DNA from: Devosia submarina
GTDB lineage: Bacteria > Pseudomonadota > Alphaproteobacteria > Rhizobiales > Devosiaceae
Direction of reading: 5' to 3'
DNA length: 64,000 bases
Assembly: GCF_003056345.1 (NCBI RefSeq)
Contig: NZ_PYWB01000009.1
Coordinates: 124,001-188,000, forward strand
A model generated the notes under the pieces. That model had not been told where the DNA came from, ran no database searches, and saw nothing but the letters and a program-made list of their open reading frames with translations. The translations under genes were made by a program, and so were the position numbers. How positions within the stretch are numbered: position 1 is the first letter of the stretch; every line of letters starts with the position of its first letter. Shown here in pieces: positions 17,100 to 25,948 of this stretch.

Positions 17100-18989
17100 T
17101 TAAAGCAGGCCCGCGTCCTGGAGGTGGACCTTTGGGAAGAAGCACCCTCTCAATTCCGGGAAAGCTTTGTCCACTCCTGCTTTTCTGACCACCGCGCTAG
17201 TCCTTCGACGATCTTCCCCTCGTTGCCGTGCCAACATCCCCAATGAGATGTAGCGAGCTTCGAACTGGGCCACCGATAGTGGATCGATGAAGTAGTTCAC
17301 CCCCTTTGAGCCGCGAGAGGGTGCGACGAGTTCATCGGAGTCGAGAAGTTCCACAACCGCTTCCGATTTGACCTGCCACCGCTTGCAGAGTTCGGTCTGG
17401 GTTAAGGTTGAGCTCAGCACAACGCCACTTGGTCCATTCTCGTGGGCTGAACGGAATAGCTTGCCGGTGGTCGACTTCCCGAACAGACCGTATGCTTCGG
17501 AGCGGAGGAGAAGGAGACCTTGGAACAGCCTTTCCCCTGATAGCCTTCCCAACCAGGACAGCTTACCCTCCAAGACGGCGCGGACGAGTTCGAGCATATG
17601 GGGCGCAGACCGCCAACCTGCGCGACGGAGACTCACCATTTCCTTGCCGCGAAGTGGAACCTGTTCGGCGCCCTTAGAGATACGGTCGATAAAGGCGTCG
17701 ACCTCTGGCCGCCGGAACGACATCAACAATTTCCGATCCTCGAAGGCAGGCTTCAAAAAGCCTGCATCCACCAAAGCCAGGATCTGCTCCTGGGTGGCAC
17801 CGAGCTCGCGAGCCAGGGCGATAATGGAGACAACATCGACGAAGTCGCCGAACAGGCGCTCAGCATCGTCCGCCATGATCACCATGGGCCCTGGCCGCGG
17901 CCCAGCTCGAACAGGGCGGATGACCCCGGCCAACTTGCCGACCCGGCCCGCCGTGACCCAGTCCACACCAAACCGACGCTCGATGTCATGCACGGTGTGA
18001 AGGCGCGGGGCGCTGTTGGGCACATCGAAATAGCACTCATGCCCGGATGTCGGGAAAGTGGCATAGATCTTGGTCGCTACCACCTTCCTCAATGCATTCA
18101 GTTCCTCCTGCTCGCTCACGGAATGCAACCAGGTCAGAGCTGTGCCCAGGGAGCCCGCGGCAGTGTGACTGCGGGTCAGCCGCTGGTCCCCTTCGCAGAG
18201 CAGGCGCTCGAAGAGTTCGCCAATACCATCCTCACCCTTGGTAAGTACCGCCAAGCCGGCGTCCCGCGCATCTGCAAGCTCGCCATCGTTGAACGAGGCG
18301 TAACGACGCTTGGGGCCATAGAGTGCAAGGCGCCCGAAGATCTCGCACGCAGAGCCGGCCTGGTAGAGCTTCAGGTCGGATAGGAAGGGGAGCATGGGAG
18401 CCCGTCCCTCCAGTCGCTCCATGTAGTACACCTCGTAGGGCGAGGGGTCGCGCAGGTCAGAGACGCTGGCCAGCGCGTCCAGGTCGTGGAAGAACTCGCC
18501 CACCCTGAAGCTGAAATCGTGATAGCCGAACCCTTCGGGCAAGTCGGTCCTGACCTCCACGAGGGGGTGCCTGTGGATGGGGCACGTCCGCAAGGGCAAC
18601 GAGTGCCACCAAACGCGGTCGTGCACAGCCTGATCTGGTCGGAGGTCGGCATTGGCCGCGATGTCTTCCTTGGCGCAGAGAGGACAAAGACGATAGCGGC
18701 CCCTGGGGTACTCGAAGGGTGTAACTTGCTCACCTCGAACGAGCAGCATCGATCTGTGCAGCCTCACGGGCGAGTTACGGACCAGTTGGATCGCGTCGGC
18801 GCCGGCGATTTCCGCAAGCGTCGCCAAGGTCGTGGCGTCACCAGCGACGATCTTACGGAAGCCAACGCCAACGTCGTCCCAGAACTGGCCCGGCGCAACA
18901 TTCCACAGTGAACTCAGACGACAGGCGAAGCTGGTTCCAGTTTCTTCCCGACCCAAGTCGAGCGTGATGGAGAGCGGCGAAACGTGCAT
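17100..18989 (-). CDS. tniQ: TniQ/TnsD-family target-selection protein
   Basis: A 629-aa TniQ/TnsD-type protein. TniQ binds the target DNA site and recruits the AAA+ regulator TnsC and the transposase. The N-terminal TniQ domain carries the family zinc site: CPLC (residues 102-105) and, after the WW-containing stretch, CPIH (136-139). The long C-terminal part has several HTH-like segments, as in TnsD proteins that recognise a fixed attachment site. ATG at 18989 has AGAGGA 5 bp upstream. It is last in the tnsA-tnsB-tnsC-tniQ operon. Position of the element suggests that its target is tRNA-Leu(CAA). Confidence 0.88.
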   Translation of the reverse strand: MHVSPLSITLDLGREETGTSFACRLSSLWNVAPGQFWDDVGVGFRKIVAGDATTLATLAEIAGADAIQLVRNSPVRLHRSMLLVRGEQVTPFEYPRGRYRLCPLCAKEDIAANADLRPDQAVHDRVWWHSLPLRTCPIHRHPLVEVRTDLPEGFGYHDFSFRVGEFFHDLDALASVSDLRDPSPYEVYYMERLEGRAPMLPFLSDLKLYQAGSACEIFGRLALYGPKRRYASFNDGELADARDAGLAVLTKGEDGIGELFERLLCEGDQRLTRSHTAAGSLGTALTWLHSVSEQEELNALRKVVATKIYATFPTSGHECYFDVPNSAPRLHTVHDIERRFGVDWVTAGRVGKLAGVIRPVRAGPRPGPMVIMADDAERLFGDFVDVVSIIALARELGATQEQILALVDAGFLKPAFEDRKLLMSFRRPEVDAFIDRISKGAEQVPLRGKEMVSLRRAGWRSAPHMLELVRAVLEGKLSWLGRLSGERLFQGLLLLRSEAYGLFGKSTTGKLFRSAHENGPSGVVLSSTLTQTELCKRWQVKSEAVVELLDSDELVAPSRGSKGVNYFIDPLSVAQFEARYISLGMLARQRGEDRRRTSAVVRKAGVDKAFPELRGCFFPKVHLQDAGLL

Positions 18990-19003
18990 GTCGATCCTCT
19001 TTC

Positions 19004-20056
19004 CTATTTCTTCTTCTTGGCAGAAGGGGCAGGCGGAGCAGGACGCCGTTCGCCAGCGGACTGTGCCATGATCAAGGTGGGGTCGATCTCGCGCCATTGG
19101 TCGACCGCGAACGGATTTGCCTCATCGCGGCAGTTCATCTTGACCGCATAAGCTGCCTTGAAATCATCGATGGCGACCGTCTTGTCATCGCGCGCCGCGG
19201 CACGAGCGAAAGCGATCTTGATCAGAAGAAGAACCAGTCCCAGAGAGTAATTGGCCGCATGGATGAGACGCTTCTCGATCTCCAGGGCGGTATCCACCTG
19301 TACGGAAACCCCGACGAGCCCGCTGTAGATCGTAAAGATCGCGGTCACGTCCCCCGAGTTCGCAAGGGTCATGGCGGTCAGCGACTCGAAGTCGAACCGG
19401 TTCCGCAGAGCCTGTCGCTCGAGACTGTCATGATTGATGCTGGCCACGATGGAAGGAAGCCCGCTGACCACTACCGGGATGGGCCATTGTGCACTGTCAA
19501 GGATGCCGCTGAGCGTATTCCAGACAGCATTCTCCTCCTCCTGGCGGGATCGACCCGGAGACGTAGCCGGATACAGGGCCCACTGAAACTCGTCGAGCCA
19601 CAGGGCGGTGTAGCGACGGGTTGCCAAAGCGGGCATGAGACGAGACAGGGCCGCCCCAGGCGGCATGTCCCGTCCATCGGGGTAGCCGGTGGCCCGCAGC
19701 AGGCTGTTGAGAAAGGTTGACATGCTCGCATAGCTCGGGCAGCGGAAGCGAAGTACCTTCGGTTCGAGATGCGATCCGTCAGGCAGAACGATCGGGGGGA
19801 GGCTTTTCAGCGCTTCCCTGATCGAGCGCGACTTCCCGTAGAAGCTCGGGGCGGTGAAGGCCAGCGCACGGCACTCCAGGCGATTGCCGGGATCGAACGG
19901 AAGGTCGGGATCGTTCCGGAGGGCCACGGTATCGTGCAGTTCCTTCACGCGAGACTTTACCTTGGCAACGTCGGGTGTGGGCAGGACATAGGCGCTGAGG
20001 ATCTCCACGACGGGCTTCAGCATGGGATGGGTTTCGTCGAGCAATTGGACAGTCAT
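19004..20056 (-). CDS. tniB: TnsC/TniB-family AAA+ transposition regulator
   Basis: A 350-aa AAA+ ATPase of the TniB/TnsC family that links TniQ-bound target to the transposase. The nucleotide-binding loop reads APSFYGKS (residues 69-76), where the first glycine of the usual GxxxxGK[ST] is Ala. Walker B is LWLDEF (152-157) and a sensor-1 stretch VVVSGLPS follows. A lysine tail (KKKK) ends the protein. Start ATG at 20056 has GGAG 7 bp upstream; an ATG two codons earlier is less well spaced. The tniQ start follows 14 bp after the stop. Confidence 0.88.
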   Translation of the reverse strand: MTVQLLDETHPMLKPVVEILSAYVLPTPDVAKVKSRVKELHDTVALRNDPDLPFDPGNRLECRALAFTAPSFYGKSRSIREALKSLPPIVLPDGSHLEPKVLRFRCPSYASMSTFLNSLLRATGYPDGRDMPPGAALSRLMPALATRRYTALWLDEFQWALYPATSPGRSRQEEENAVWNTLSGILDSAQWPIPVVVSGLPSIVASINHDSLERQALRNRFDFESLTAMTLANSGDVTAIFTIYSGLVGVSVQVDTALEIEKRLIHAANYSLGLVLLLIKIAFARAAARDDKTVAIDDFKAAYAVKMNCRDEANPFAVDQWREIDPTLIMAQSAGERRPAPPAPSAKKKK

Positions 20057-20079
20057 GAGCATACTCCATTGAGTTCTTG

Positions 20080-20101
20080 GCGCAGCCGACCTCGGCTGCG
20101 C
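20080..20101 (-). terminator. Hairpin between tnsB and tnsC
   Basis: GCGCAGCCGA (20080-20089) and TCGGCTGCGC (20092-20101) form a perfect 10-bp stem with a 2-nt loop. It fills the 51-bp gap between the transposase stop and the TnsC start. No T-run follows, so it may be an attenuator or an mRNA-stabilising hairpin rather than a full terminator. Confidence 0.55.
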
Positions 20102-20107
20102 AGGGGG

Positions 20108-22327
20108 TCAGTCGTCGAGCAGATTCCACAGGCCCTTGGGGGCCGCTTTGCCAGAACTGGAAGAGGTCTGGGGCGCTGGCGGCTCATAGGATTTCGACAC
20201 GGCAGGGCGTTCACCCGATGGGACAAAGGCACGCCCCATGGTGCCGGCACCGATCGAGGGCACGTTGCGGTGCGCACCAGGATCGTTGTCGTAGACGACG
20301 TGCAGCTTCAGGGAGGCAACGAGAGGACCCAGGTTCTTGCCGGTGACCTGCAGATCCCGGAGATGAGCTTCCGCGATTGCCGCCTCGCTGGCAGATTCCA
20401 TATCTCGCATGGCACGCGCCACCGTAGGCCAATCAAGCGCTTCTTCGGCCAAGTAGCGGCGCTCGAGTTCGCGATTGACGGAGATCCATTCGTGCAGCCC
20501 GCAGCCATCGAGTTCGGGAGGTCCGCCCACGGTGACCCATGTCTTGTCCAGCAGGACGCTGATCTGCCCGATGTCCAGGGGATCGATGCGTACCTTCACG
20601 GTCTGTGGACCGTGTTGTTGAAGGAAGGCTTCCAGCCGGCGACTGCGATAGTACATGACATTGGCATGCCTAATGCCCCAGCGCCCGAGTTCCCGTTCGA
20701 CTTCGATCCCGAAGGACTTGCGCAGGAGTTCCTTGGTCGGCGCCGGCTTCAGGCCTGTCTCGTCGGCGAGGCGCTTGAACTTTCGGTAGGGCGACTGCGA
20801 TCCTACGGCTGCTGGCCGGCTGAGATGGTAGATATCCACGATCCAGCGGATAAGGCTGTTGCAGACTGCATCCACGGCCATGGTCGCCCTGGCCTGAGGA
20901 TTGTAGTCTCCCTTGTCCAACACGTTGGACCCTGTCCTGCCTGTGAAATCGGGCAGGAACATCTTGTCCATGGTGCCGAAAAGGCGCTCGATCTTGCCGC
21001 GGAGGCGAGGGTGGTCGCCTGCGGACTTGCGGACGTGTCCCGCGATGGACGCGGCTGGCATCCAGAAGTCTTTTGTGGTGAACACAGGACCTCCATCGGT
21101 TTCGACGCAATCGAAACTGAAGGGCTCAAGCCAGTCCTGCTGACAGCCCAGGAGCCGGGCAATGCCGCTCCTGTCCATCAACGCCATGCGGAACGCCCCC
21201 AGCACGGCGTCCGTCTTCTCCGAGATGGAGAACGAGATGCCGGGGATGCAACCGGTGGCGCTGTCTTGGAGAACCGCGACCCACACCCGCAATGGCTTGA
21301 TGATATCCTTCTCTTCGGGGCCCAGAAGGCTCCAGCGACCGCACTCCTTGTAGATGGACATCAGGTGCATCTGCCAGCAGTCCATCATGACGTGCTCGCC
21401 GACCCGGGTGTACTTGGGACCTTCGCCGACCATAGCCAACTTCTGGCGAGCCGCGGCAATGTTCTCGCGGCCGACCAGGGCTTCGACCTCGGGCATGGTA
21501 TCGCGCACGACCCTGATGACCGTTTGGAGGCAGGGAAGCTTCAGCGGAACCTGACGGCCTGCGTTCAGAACATCGAGCTTGCCGCGCAGCTTACGGCGAA
21601 GCCCAGAATAGGAAGGCTTCATTTCTGTCTTGTAGCCTTCGCCGATCTCCTTGAGCGCGTTCCGGATCTCGGGGTCGATCCGGGGGCCACCTTCGGTGCA
21701 ATTCTCCCAGCCCGGTACCAGGACCATCACGTCCCAGTTGTTGGCCTCGAGCTTGCGCAAGGCATCCCGAAGAGCGGTCGCACCGGGTGCATCGATGGTG
21801 GTCCAGCGACGGTTCTTGCGCTTCTTCGTACGCTTGGCAGCCTCAGCGGAACTGACGGCTTGGCCATCCGTGGACAAGCTTGCCAGGATCGGGCGAAGCT
21901 CAACCAGCATGGCTGGATATTCCTTCTCGATCCACAGCGTCAGCGCATTGTGCGAGAGCGAGGGGCTGCCGGTCTTGTCACGGCTTTGCTTGAGCTTTTC
22001 GGCCCACCGAAGGTCGCACAGAACCTGCACCTGGATTTGGTTGCGGTATTCGCCCAACACCCGGAAGCGCGACTTGCGACCGGCAATGCTGCCGCTCGGA
22101 GTGAAATAACCTTCCTCGACAAGCAGCTTGCCATCGCGGACACCATGGTCCATCTCGGTGCGGGACATGGTACGTTCGTCGGCGTCACCGTCCAAGGTAA
22201 CGAGCACGAATTCAGACTCGTCGCGGACGAGCACCTTGTAGATGCAGGATCCGTCGATTACGGCGGCCAACGGGCCGGGTTCGATGCGTGGGGTTGTGTT
22301 ACGCAGCTTCACGAGCTTGCCTTTCAT
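20108..22327 (-). CDS. tniA: TnsB/TniA-family DDE transposase
   Basis: A 739-aa Mu/Tn7-type integrase-fold transposase that joins the element ends to target DNA. Catalytic triad: Asp316 (VMMDCWQMHL), Asp411 (VETDGGPVF) and Glu447 (RGKIERLFGTMD). N-terminal HTH-containing DNA-binding domains precede the catalytic core, and a Mu-transposase C-terminal beta-barrel (SRRLEAFLQQHG, VKVRIDPLDIGQI) follows. The C-terminal tail ends KGLWNLLDD, a short acidic motif possibly used to contact TnsC. ATG at 22327 overlaps the tnsA stop by 29 bp; a TTG start at 22381 is possible. Confidence 0.9.
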   Translation of the reverse strand: MKGKLVKLRNTTPRIEPGPLAAVIDGSCIYKVLVRDESEFVLVTLDGDADERTMSRTEMDHGVRDGKLLVEEGYFTPSGSIAGRKSRFRVLGEYRNQIQVQVLCDLRWAEKLKQSRDKTGSPSLSHNALTLWIEKEYPAMLVELRPILASLSTDGQAVSSAEAAKRTKKRKNRRWTTIDAPGATALRDALRKLEANNWDVMVLVPGWENCTEGGPRIDPEIRNALKEIGEGYKTEMKPSYSGLRRKLRGKLDVLNAGRQVPLKLPCLQTVIRVVRDTMPEVEALVGRENIAAARQKLAMVGEGPKYTRVGEHVMMDCWQMHLMSIYKECGRWSLLGPEEKDIIKPLRVWVAVLQDSATGCIPGISFSISEKTDAVLGAFRMALMDRSGIARLLGCQQDWLEPFSFDCVETDGGPVFTTKDFWMPAASIAGHVRKSAGDHPRLRGKIERLFGTMDKMFLPDFTGRTGSNVLDKGDYNPQARATMAVDAVCNSLIRWIVDIYHLSRPAAVGSQSPYRKFKRLADETGLKPAPTKELLRKSFGIEVERELGRWGIRHANVMYYRSRRLEAFLQQHGPQTVKVRIDPLDIGQISVLLDKTWVTVGGPPELDGCGLHEWISVNRELERRYLAEEALDWPTVARAMRDMESASEAAIAEAHLRDLQVTGKNLGPLVASLKLHVVYDNDPGAHRNVPSIGAGTMGRAFVPSGERPAVSKSYEPPAPQTSSSSGKAAPKGLWNLLDD

Positions 22328-23138
22328 TGCTGGAGCGCACGAAGCAGGCGCTGTCGATGCGAGCGGGTTCGACGAGTTCAAGAAATCCGTCCGCGATCAG
22401 GCGGACGCAGGGACGGAAGGCTTTGCGACCTCCACCATGCATGGCAGCAAGGTCGCGCATCTGGATCGAACCGCCCAAGCCGTTCGCCGTGTGGAGGACT
22501 GCGTCGTGAAGATGGGTCCACGGATCACGCTGTACCGAAATCAGGAGGACCGCATTGGCGACCAACCAGGCCGGAAGGTCTTCTTCCGTGACCAGGGCCA
22601 GCATGTCCGCGAAATCGACCGGCAACGAGTCCGCCAAGCATTGGAGCAGGGTCTGGGCTTCGGAAGTGGTCGTGCGGTCCTTGGGCTTGGCGAACACCGC
22701 TACCCTCGTGCCCGACTCGATGGTCGTATGGAAATCGAAGGTGTGGCTGAAGGGCTTGCCATCGGGTCCCACGACCTGGATCGCCGATGGTTGATCCTGG
22801 ATGTGGATCACCGTGCGGTCCGCCATGGCTGTGAGAAGGAACCGGGACTCGATTGTGCTTTCCGCCACGAATGTCTTGGTCGTGAGCAGGTCGCAAACGA
22901 TGCTGGTGCTCGCCTTGGTCGAGACGTGCTGGGCGCGAGGGTTGCCGGCCTCGTCGAAAGGAGAGAGGCGGGACGCCCCGGAGGGCACCAACTCTTCGAC
23001 GATGAGATCGCAGCGGTCCGGCTGGCCGACAGGCCATTGCGTATCGTTGGCAGGCACGGGCGATACCATCTGCATGCCAGTGGCCGGTGCACGGCCTACA
23101 GAAAAGGACCCAGAAAGAGTGGATGGAAGATCGAGCAT
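22299..23138 (-). CDS. tnsA: TnsA-like transposon end nuclease
   Basis: A 279-aa protein first in the transposition operon. The middle fits the TnsA restriction-enzyme fold: Glu97 (STIESRFLL), then IHIQDQPSAI as in the TnsA EQP stretch, Asp135 (SHTFDFHTT) and Lys151 (VAVFAKPKDR). TnsA normally has Q/E-x-K at the last site; here it is F-A-K, so one acidic/amide residue is missing. The C-terminal half is a winged-helix-like domain (SIQMRDLAAM ... VRLIADGFLELV). TnsA cuts the 5' ends so that transposition is cut-and-paste. Whether this variant is active is uncertain. Confidence 0.72.
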   Translation of the reverse strand: MLDLPSTLSGSFSVGRAPATGMQMVSPVPANDTQWPVGQPDRCDLIVEELVPSGASRLSPFDEAGNPRAQHVSTKASTSIVCDLLTTKTFVAESTIESRFLLTAMADRTVIHIQDQPSAIQVVGPDGKPFSHTFDFHTTIESGTRVAVFAKPKDRTTTSEAQTLLQCLADSLPVDFADMLALVTEEDLPAWLVANAVLLISVQRDPWTHLHDAVLHTANGLGGSIQMRDLAAMHGGGRKAFRPCVRLIADGFLELVEPARIDSACFVRSSNERQAREAA

Positions 23139-23311
23139 GATTTTCTTTCCCGTCGTACTCGACAGGGACGCGACCTTGACTCCGATCCAGGAGGGCCGCA
23201 TCCATGAGGGGCATGACGCTTGTATCGAGGGTGGCGACACCTCGTCGGTGAGCGCCTTGACTGGTGATCATCGGAATGGCTCGAGTGGTTGGGCCCGATG
23301 ATCTGCTAAGT

Positions 23312-23345
23312 GGAGGGCTCGGGTCTGCCAGGACCCGGGCTCTCC
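23312..23345 (-). terminator. Strong hairpin upstream of tnsA
   Basis: GGAGGGCTCGGGTC (23312-23325) pairs with GACCCGGGCTCTCC (23332-23345) with two wobble pairs and a 6-nt loop. In the minus direction it follows 12 bp after the stop of the 144-aa frame at 23358. No T-run, so it may be a weak terminator or processing hairpin. Confidence 0.5.
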
Positions 23346-23357
23346 CATTGCTTCAAG

Positions 23358-23792
23358 CTATGCTGACTGCTTGGGCACGGTGCGGACTGCGTCGATCGCC
23401 TTGCGACGGTCACGACGCCTGGCGATCTGCAAGCGAAGGCGGGGACGCCGTACCGGCCCATGCGACTTGATGCGCAGGAAGCCGCGGTCACGAGCATGAG
23501 AATGCCGGCCCGGCGCAACCGGGACGAGTGGCACAAGGGGCCGAGGCCGCACCGACTTCTTGTAAAGAGAAATCAGGAACTGCTGGAGGTAGCGATCCCA
23601 GCAAGACCCCTCGAGATGGAGAGACCAATCGGCGAAACTGGATGAACTAAGGCTACGATGACCAAACGCCTTCATGCGTGCATGCGGGCGGATAGGTGCC
23701 CAAGTCCATCCCAAGTACATTTGCCAAGAACCCCATCCCATGCCCAGGACAAGGGCAAAAGCGGAGCAGTTCAAGACGGGCGGAGACTTCAT
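23358..23792 (-). CDS. Hypothetical basic protein (144 aa)
   Basis: Frame beginning MKSPPVLNCSAFALVLGMGWGSWQ, with AAAGGA 6 bp before the ATG. The N-terminus is hydrophobic with Trp and Gly; the C-terminal third is very basic (VRRPRLRLQIARRRDRRK). A hairpin follows the stop codon. No family is recognised, and composition could also reflect a chance ORF, so this is a weak call. Read with the same direction as tnsA. Confidence 0.3.
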   Translation of the reverse strand: MKSPPVLNCSAFALVLGMGWGSWQMYLGWTWAPIRPHARMKAFGHRSLSSSSFADWSLHLEGSCWDRYLQQFLISLYKKSVRPRPLVPLVPVAPGRHSHARDRGFLRIKSHGPVRRPRLRLQIARRRDRRKAIDAVRTVPKQSA

Positions 23793-24172
23793 GATCATTC
23801 CTTTCGGTGGCAAGCGAGGAGGAGGAGTTGCGCTGCCGATGGTCGTGACTATCCAGACGTTTGCCTTCGAAGCAACCGAAGAAAAACGAAAAATATGTGT
23901 TTATTCAAGGAGTTACCGTGTAGCGGGAATGCACCTCGGTGCCGGATCAGGTCCGGAGCGGCGCGCTTATCTGGCGCGTTTATACGGAGCGTGCCGGATC
24001 CGGTCCGGCAGGGGGAACAGGCACGAGAGATGCCTCCGGGCCGGTTCCGGATGCCACCGCCTGCCGAAACGATTGTCCCAAAATTAACGCTGAAAAAGGT
24101 TCCGTATGCGTTCTGGATTATTTCGTCGCGTCGATCGATGATCAGGGAATTCACCCCATCGAGGATAGCCGA
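23793..24172. other. Non-coding region with GC-rich repeats
   Basis: 380 bp without a convincing gene, between divergent frames. It holds two near-identical 18-bp direct repeats (separate entry) and an AT-rich stretch (about 23880-23905) that may contain promoters for the 24173 gene or for the minus-strand genes. Confidence 0.5.
23939..24008. repeat. Two 18-bp direct repeats with palindromic core
   Basis: GTGCCGGATCAGGTCCGG (23939-23956) and GTGCCGGATCCGGTCCGG (23991-24008) differ at one base and start 52 bp apart, about five helical turns. Each contains the near-palindrome CCGGAT(C)..GGTCCGG. A degenerate third copy (GGCCGGTTCCGGATGCC) lies at about 24039. The layout suggests binding sites for a regulator of the 24173 operon. 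Confidence 0.55.
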
Positions 24173-24568
24173 ATGCCCGCCAAGACCACTTACAAGCAGC
24201 TCGTGTTGAACGCCCGTGAAGCCGTACTTGCCGACCTGGAGCAGAACCCTGACGAGTGGCGCGATCCGGAACATTTCTTCCACCTGACCTACAACGAGGT
24301 GAAAGAGATGGTTGTCCCCGAGGACGCCGATTTCGAGTGGGCCGTCCCGATCCTTCGCGAGAAGCCCGAGCTTCTTGAGCGCGAGAACGCGCAGTCCTTC
24401 GATGCAGCGATCTACGTGATCTGTGCGGCCATAGAGGAGCAAGTCGTTGCCGACGTAACAGAGATGTTCCAGGCCACCGCCGACCGCCTCATGGATCCCG
24501 ACTTCGACAACGACATCGATCGGGTGGATGGCGTGGTCATTCCCAGGGCAAGCAAGTTCGGACGGTGA
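24173..24568 (+). CDS. Hypothetical acidic protein (131 aa)
   Basis: Begins MPAKTTYKQLVLNAREAVL and is rich in Asp/Glu, with a predicted all-helical body (DPEHFFHLTYNEVKEMVV, AAIYVICAAIEEQVVADV) and a short basic end ASKFGR. No signal peptide or membrane helix. It is the first plus-strand gene after the transposition operon and precedes another unknown gene by 60 bp. No family recognised. Confidence 0.5.
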   Translation: MPAKTTYKQLVLNAREAVLADLEQNPDEWRDPEHFFHLTYNEVKEMVVPEDADFEWAVPILREKPELLERENAQSFDAAIYVICAAIEEQVVADVTEMFQATADRLMDPDFDNDIDRVDGVVIPRASKFGR

Positions 24569-24628
24569 ACTCGATTCACCGCCGGTCAAGAATTAGATGG
24601 GATGGTCCTCGCAATAGGGGGACAATCC

Positions 24629-25402
24629 ATGACCAAGAAGAAGATCCAGGCAAATACCACAGAACCGAGACTGAATGATCTGCTCGTCCTGCACCGCTAC
24701 GCGCGTGCCAGGCCGATGGGTCAAAAGCTTGCGGGCACCGAATTCGTCAAGCAGCACGCTTCGGAACTGACAGCTGACCGGTTCGCTGAAACGGTTAAGC
24801 GGCTCGAAAAGGACTTCGACGAATACCTCTTCGTCAAGCGACCGAAGAGCAAACAAGAAACCAGAATGGAGTACCATCATCCGGAGCAGTTCCAAGTCCA
24901 CCTGCACGGCCCTCGTAGGCCAAGGCCGAACGGGGCCCCGCATCCTGACATGACCCCTGTAGACGTTGGCGGTCAGATGACGCTCGCCGGAGAGCTCCTG
25001 GGAGAACTCGCTTCGCTGGTGGCGGGCTATGTCAGTGTTGCGTCGCGAGCCGTTGCACCAACGCCAGGTGGTAAGCGCCCATCCGATGAGGACCTGTATG
25101 CTGTGCTAGGTTTTCTGCGCCGAGAACGCAGGCAACTACACCGCATGGTGACTGTTTCCCGCGATGACACATCTTCTGTTTACGATCTGGGACTGTATCT
25201 CAACGAAGAAGTATTCGAGCCTGAAGCCAGCGACACACAGGACATGGTAACGTTGGCGATCCCGCCATGCCATCCTTCCGAGGAATACGAAGAAGAGCCA
25301 AAAATCACGCACCGGCCGGCGCCGAAAACCTCGACAGTCGTACCATTGAGCGCAGCTTTCAGGCGCTTCAGCCGGGGGGTGGCCAAGAAGGACGCGGTGT
25401 AG
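24629..25402 (+). CDS. Hypothetical protein (257 aa)
   Basis: A cytoplasmic protein starting MTKKKIQANTTEPRLNDLLVLHRYARARPMGQ, with a charged helical middle (ADRFAETVKRLEKDFDEYLFVKRPKSK), an alanine/glycine helix (LLGELASLVAGYVSVASRAV) and a low-complexity acidic-proline tail (SEEYEEEP). ATG at 24629 follows a GGGGGA ribosome site. No known domain. The spacing to the 131-aa gene suggests co-transcription. Confidence 0.5.
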   Translation: MTKKKIQANTTEPRLNDLLVLHRYARARPMGQKLAGTEFVKQHASELTADRFAETVKRLEKDFDEYLFVKRPKSKQETRMEYHHPEQFQVHLHGPRRPRPNGAPHPDMTPVDVGGQMTLAGELLGELASLVAGYVSVASRAVAPTPGGKRPSDEDLYAVLGFLRRERRQLHRMVTVSRDDTSSVYDLGLYLNEEVFEPEASDTQDMVTLAIPPCHPSEEYEEEPKITHRPAPKTSTVVPLSAAFRRFSRGVAKKDAV

Positions 25403-25717
25403 TTGATCGTAGGCGCCGGGCATGATCTCTAGGCGGGATTGTCATTGCCACATCCTGGGTCCGTCGGTCTTGCGGCGAAGTTAGGCAGGACACTTCTTGT
25501 GTGGTGGCAACACCGGAACAAGCTTACGCAGGGGTATAGAACCTCAGTGATCATGGTGACGGTTCAGGGGGGATGAACTGCGGCGCCAGGCTATGAAGCC
25601 GGAAAGAGAGCGCAGCCACCGGTTGCCGCCGGCAGTTAGCCAGTGATGTCCGACCACATTGCACAGTTCCAACGTGGTCGGCACTACGTGACTTCATAGC
25701 GGCACACTGACGCCCTC
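25403..25717. other. Non-coding gap between convergent units
   Basis: 315 bp between the plus-strand unknown genes and the minus-strand protease operon. It contains an inverted repeat CCGACCAC (25650-25657) / GTGGTCGG (25674-25681) with a 16-nt loop, which could act as terminator for the operon ending at 25718. Nothing else is seen. Confidence 0.5.
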
Positions 25718-25948
25718 TCATGAAGGTCGATCGGTCTCGGCCCCATGTTCAAGGCGGCGGGATCCGAGAGGGATGACGTTTACTCCATAAGGTTCCGGCA
25801 GGCCTGCCCGCCTCTCGGCTTCCCGGATGGCGGATCGGGCAATAGCCGTGAGGGCGCCATGAACGGCGTCCTCATAGCATTTGTCACCCAGTTGGACGCG
25901 TACCTGAACCAGGCGGGCAAGCACCCGGATCAGCAATGTGTCATCCAT
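25718..25948 (-). CDS. Small protein coupled to the FtsH-like protease (76 aa)
   Basis: Starts MDDTLLIRVLARLVQVRVQLGDKC; its ATG overlaps the stop of the FtsH-like gene by 8 bp and has GGAG 9 bp upstream, so it is almost certainly translated with it. Predicted to be mostly helical, with AVHGALTAIARSAIREAERRAGLPEP in the middle. No known domain. The tight coupling suggests a partner, adaptor or substrate of the protease. Confidence 0.65.
   Translation of the reverse strand: MDDTLLIRVLARLVQVRVQLGDKCYEDAVHGALTAIARSAIREAERRAGLPEPYGVNVIPLGSRRLEHGAETDRPS

Noticed and set aside
19769..22591. Very long plus-strand frame (940 codons) antisense to the transposase region
   Set aside because: It runs opposite to well-recognised transposase and TnsC genes with catalytic motifs; such antisense frames are common at high GC and its product shows no family features.
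23674..24087. Plus-strand 137-codon frame across the GC-rich repeats
   Set aside because: It runs through the direct repeats and an AT-rich promoter-like stretch, with no recognisable product.
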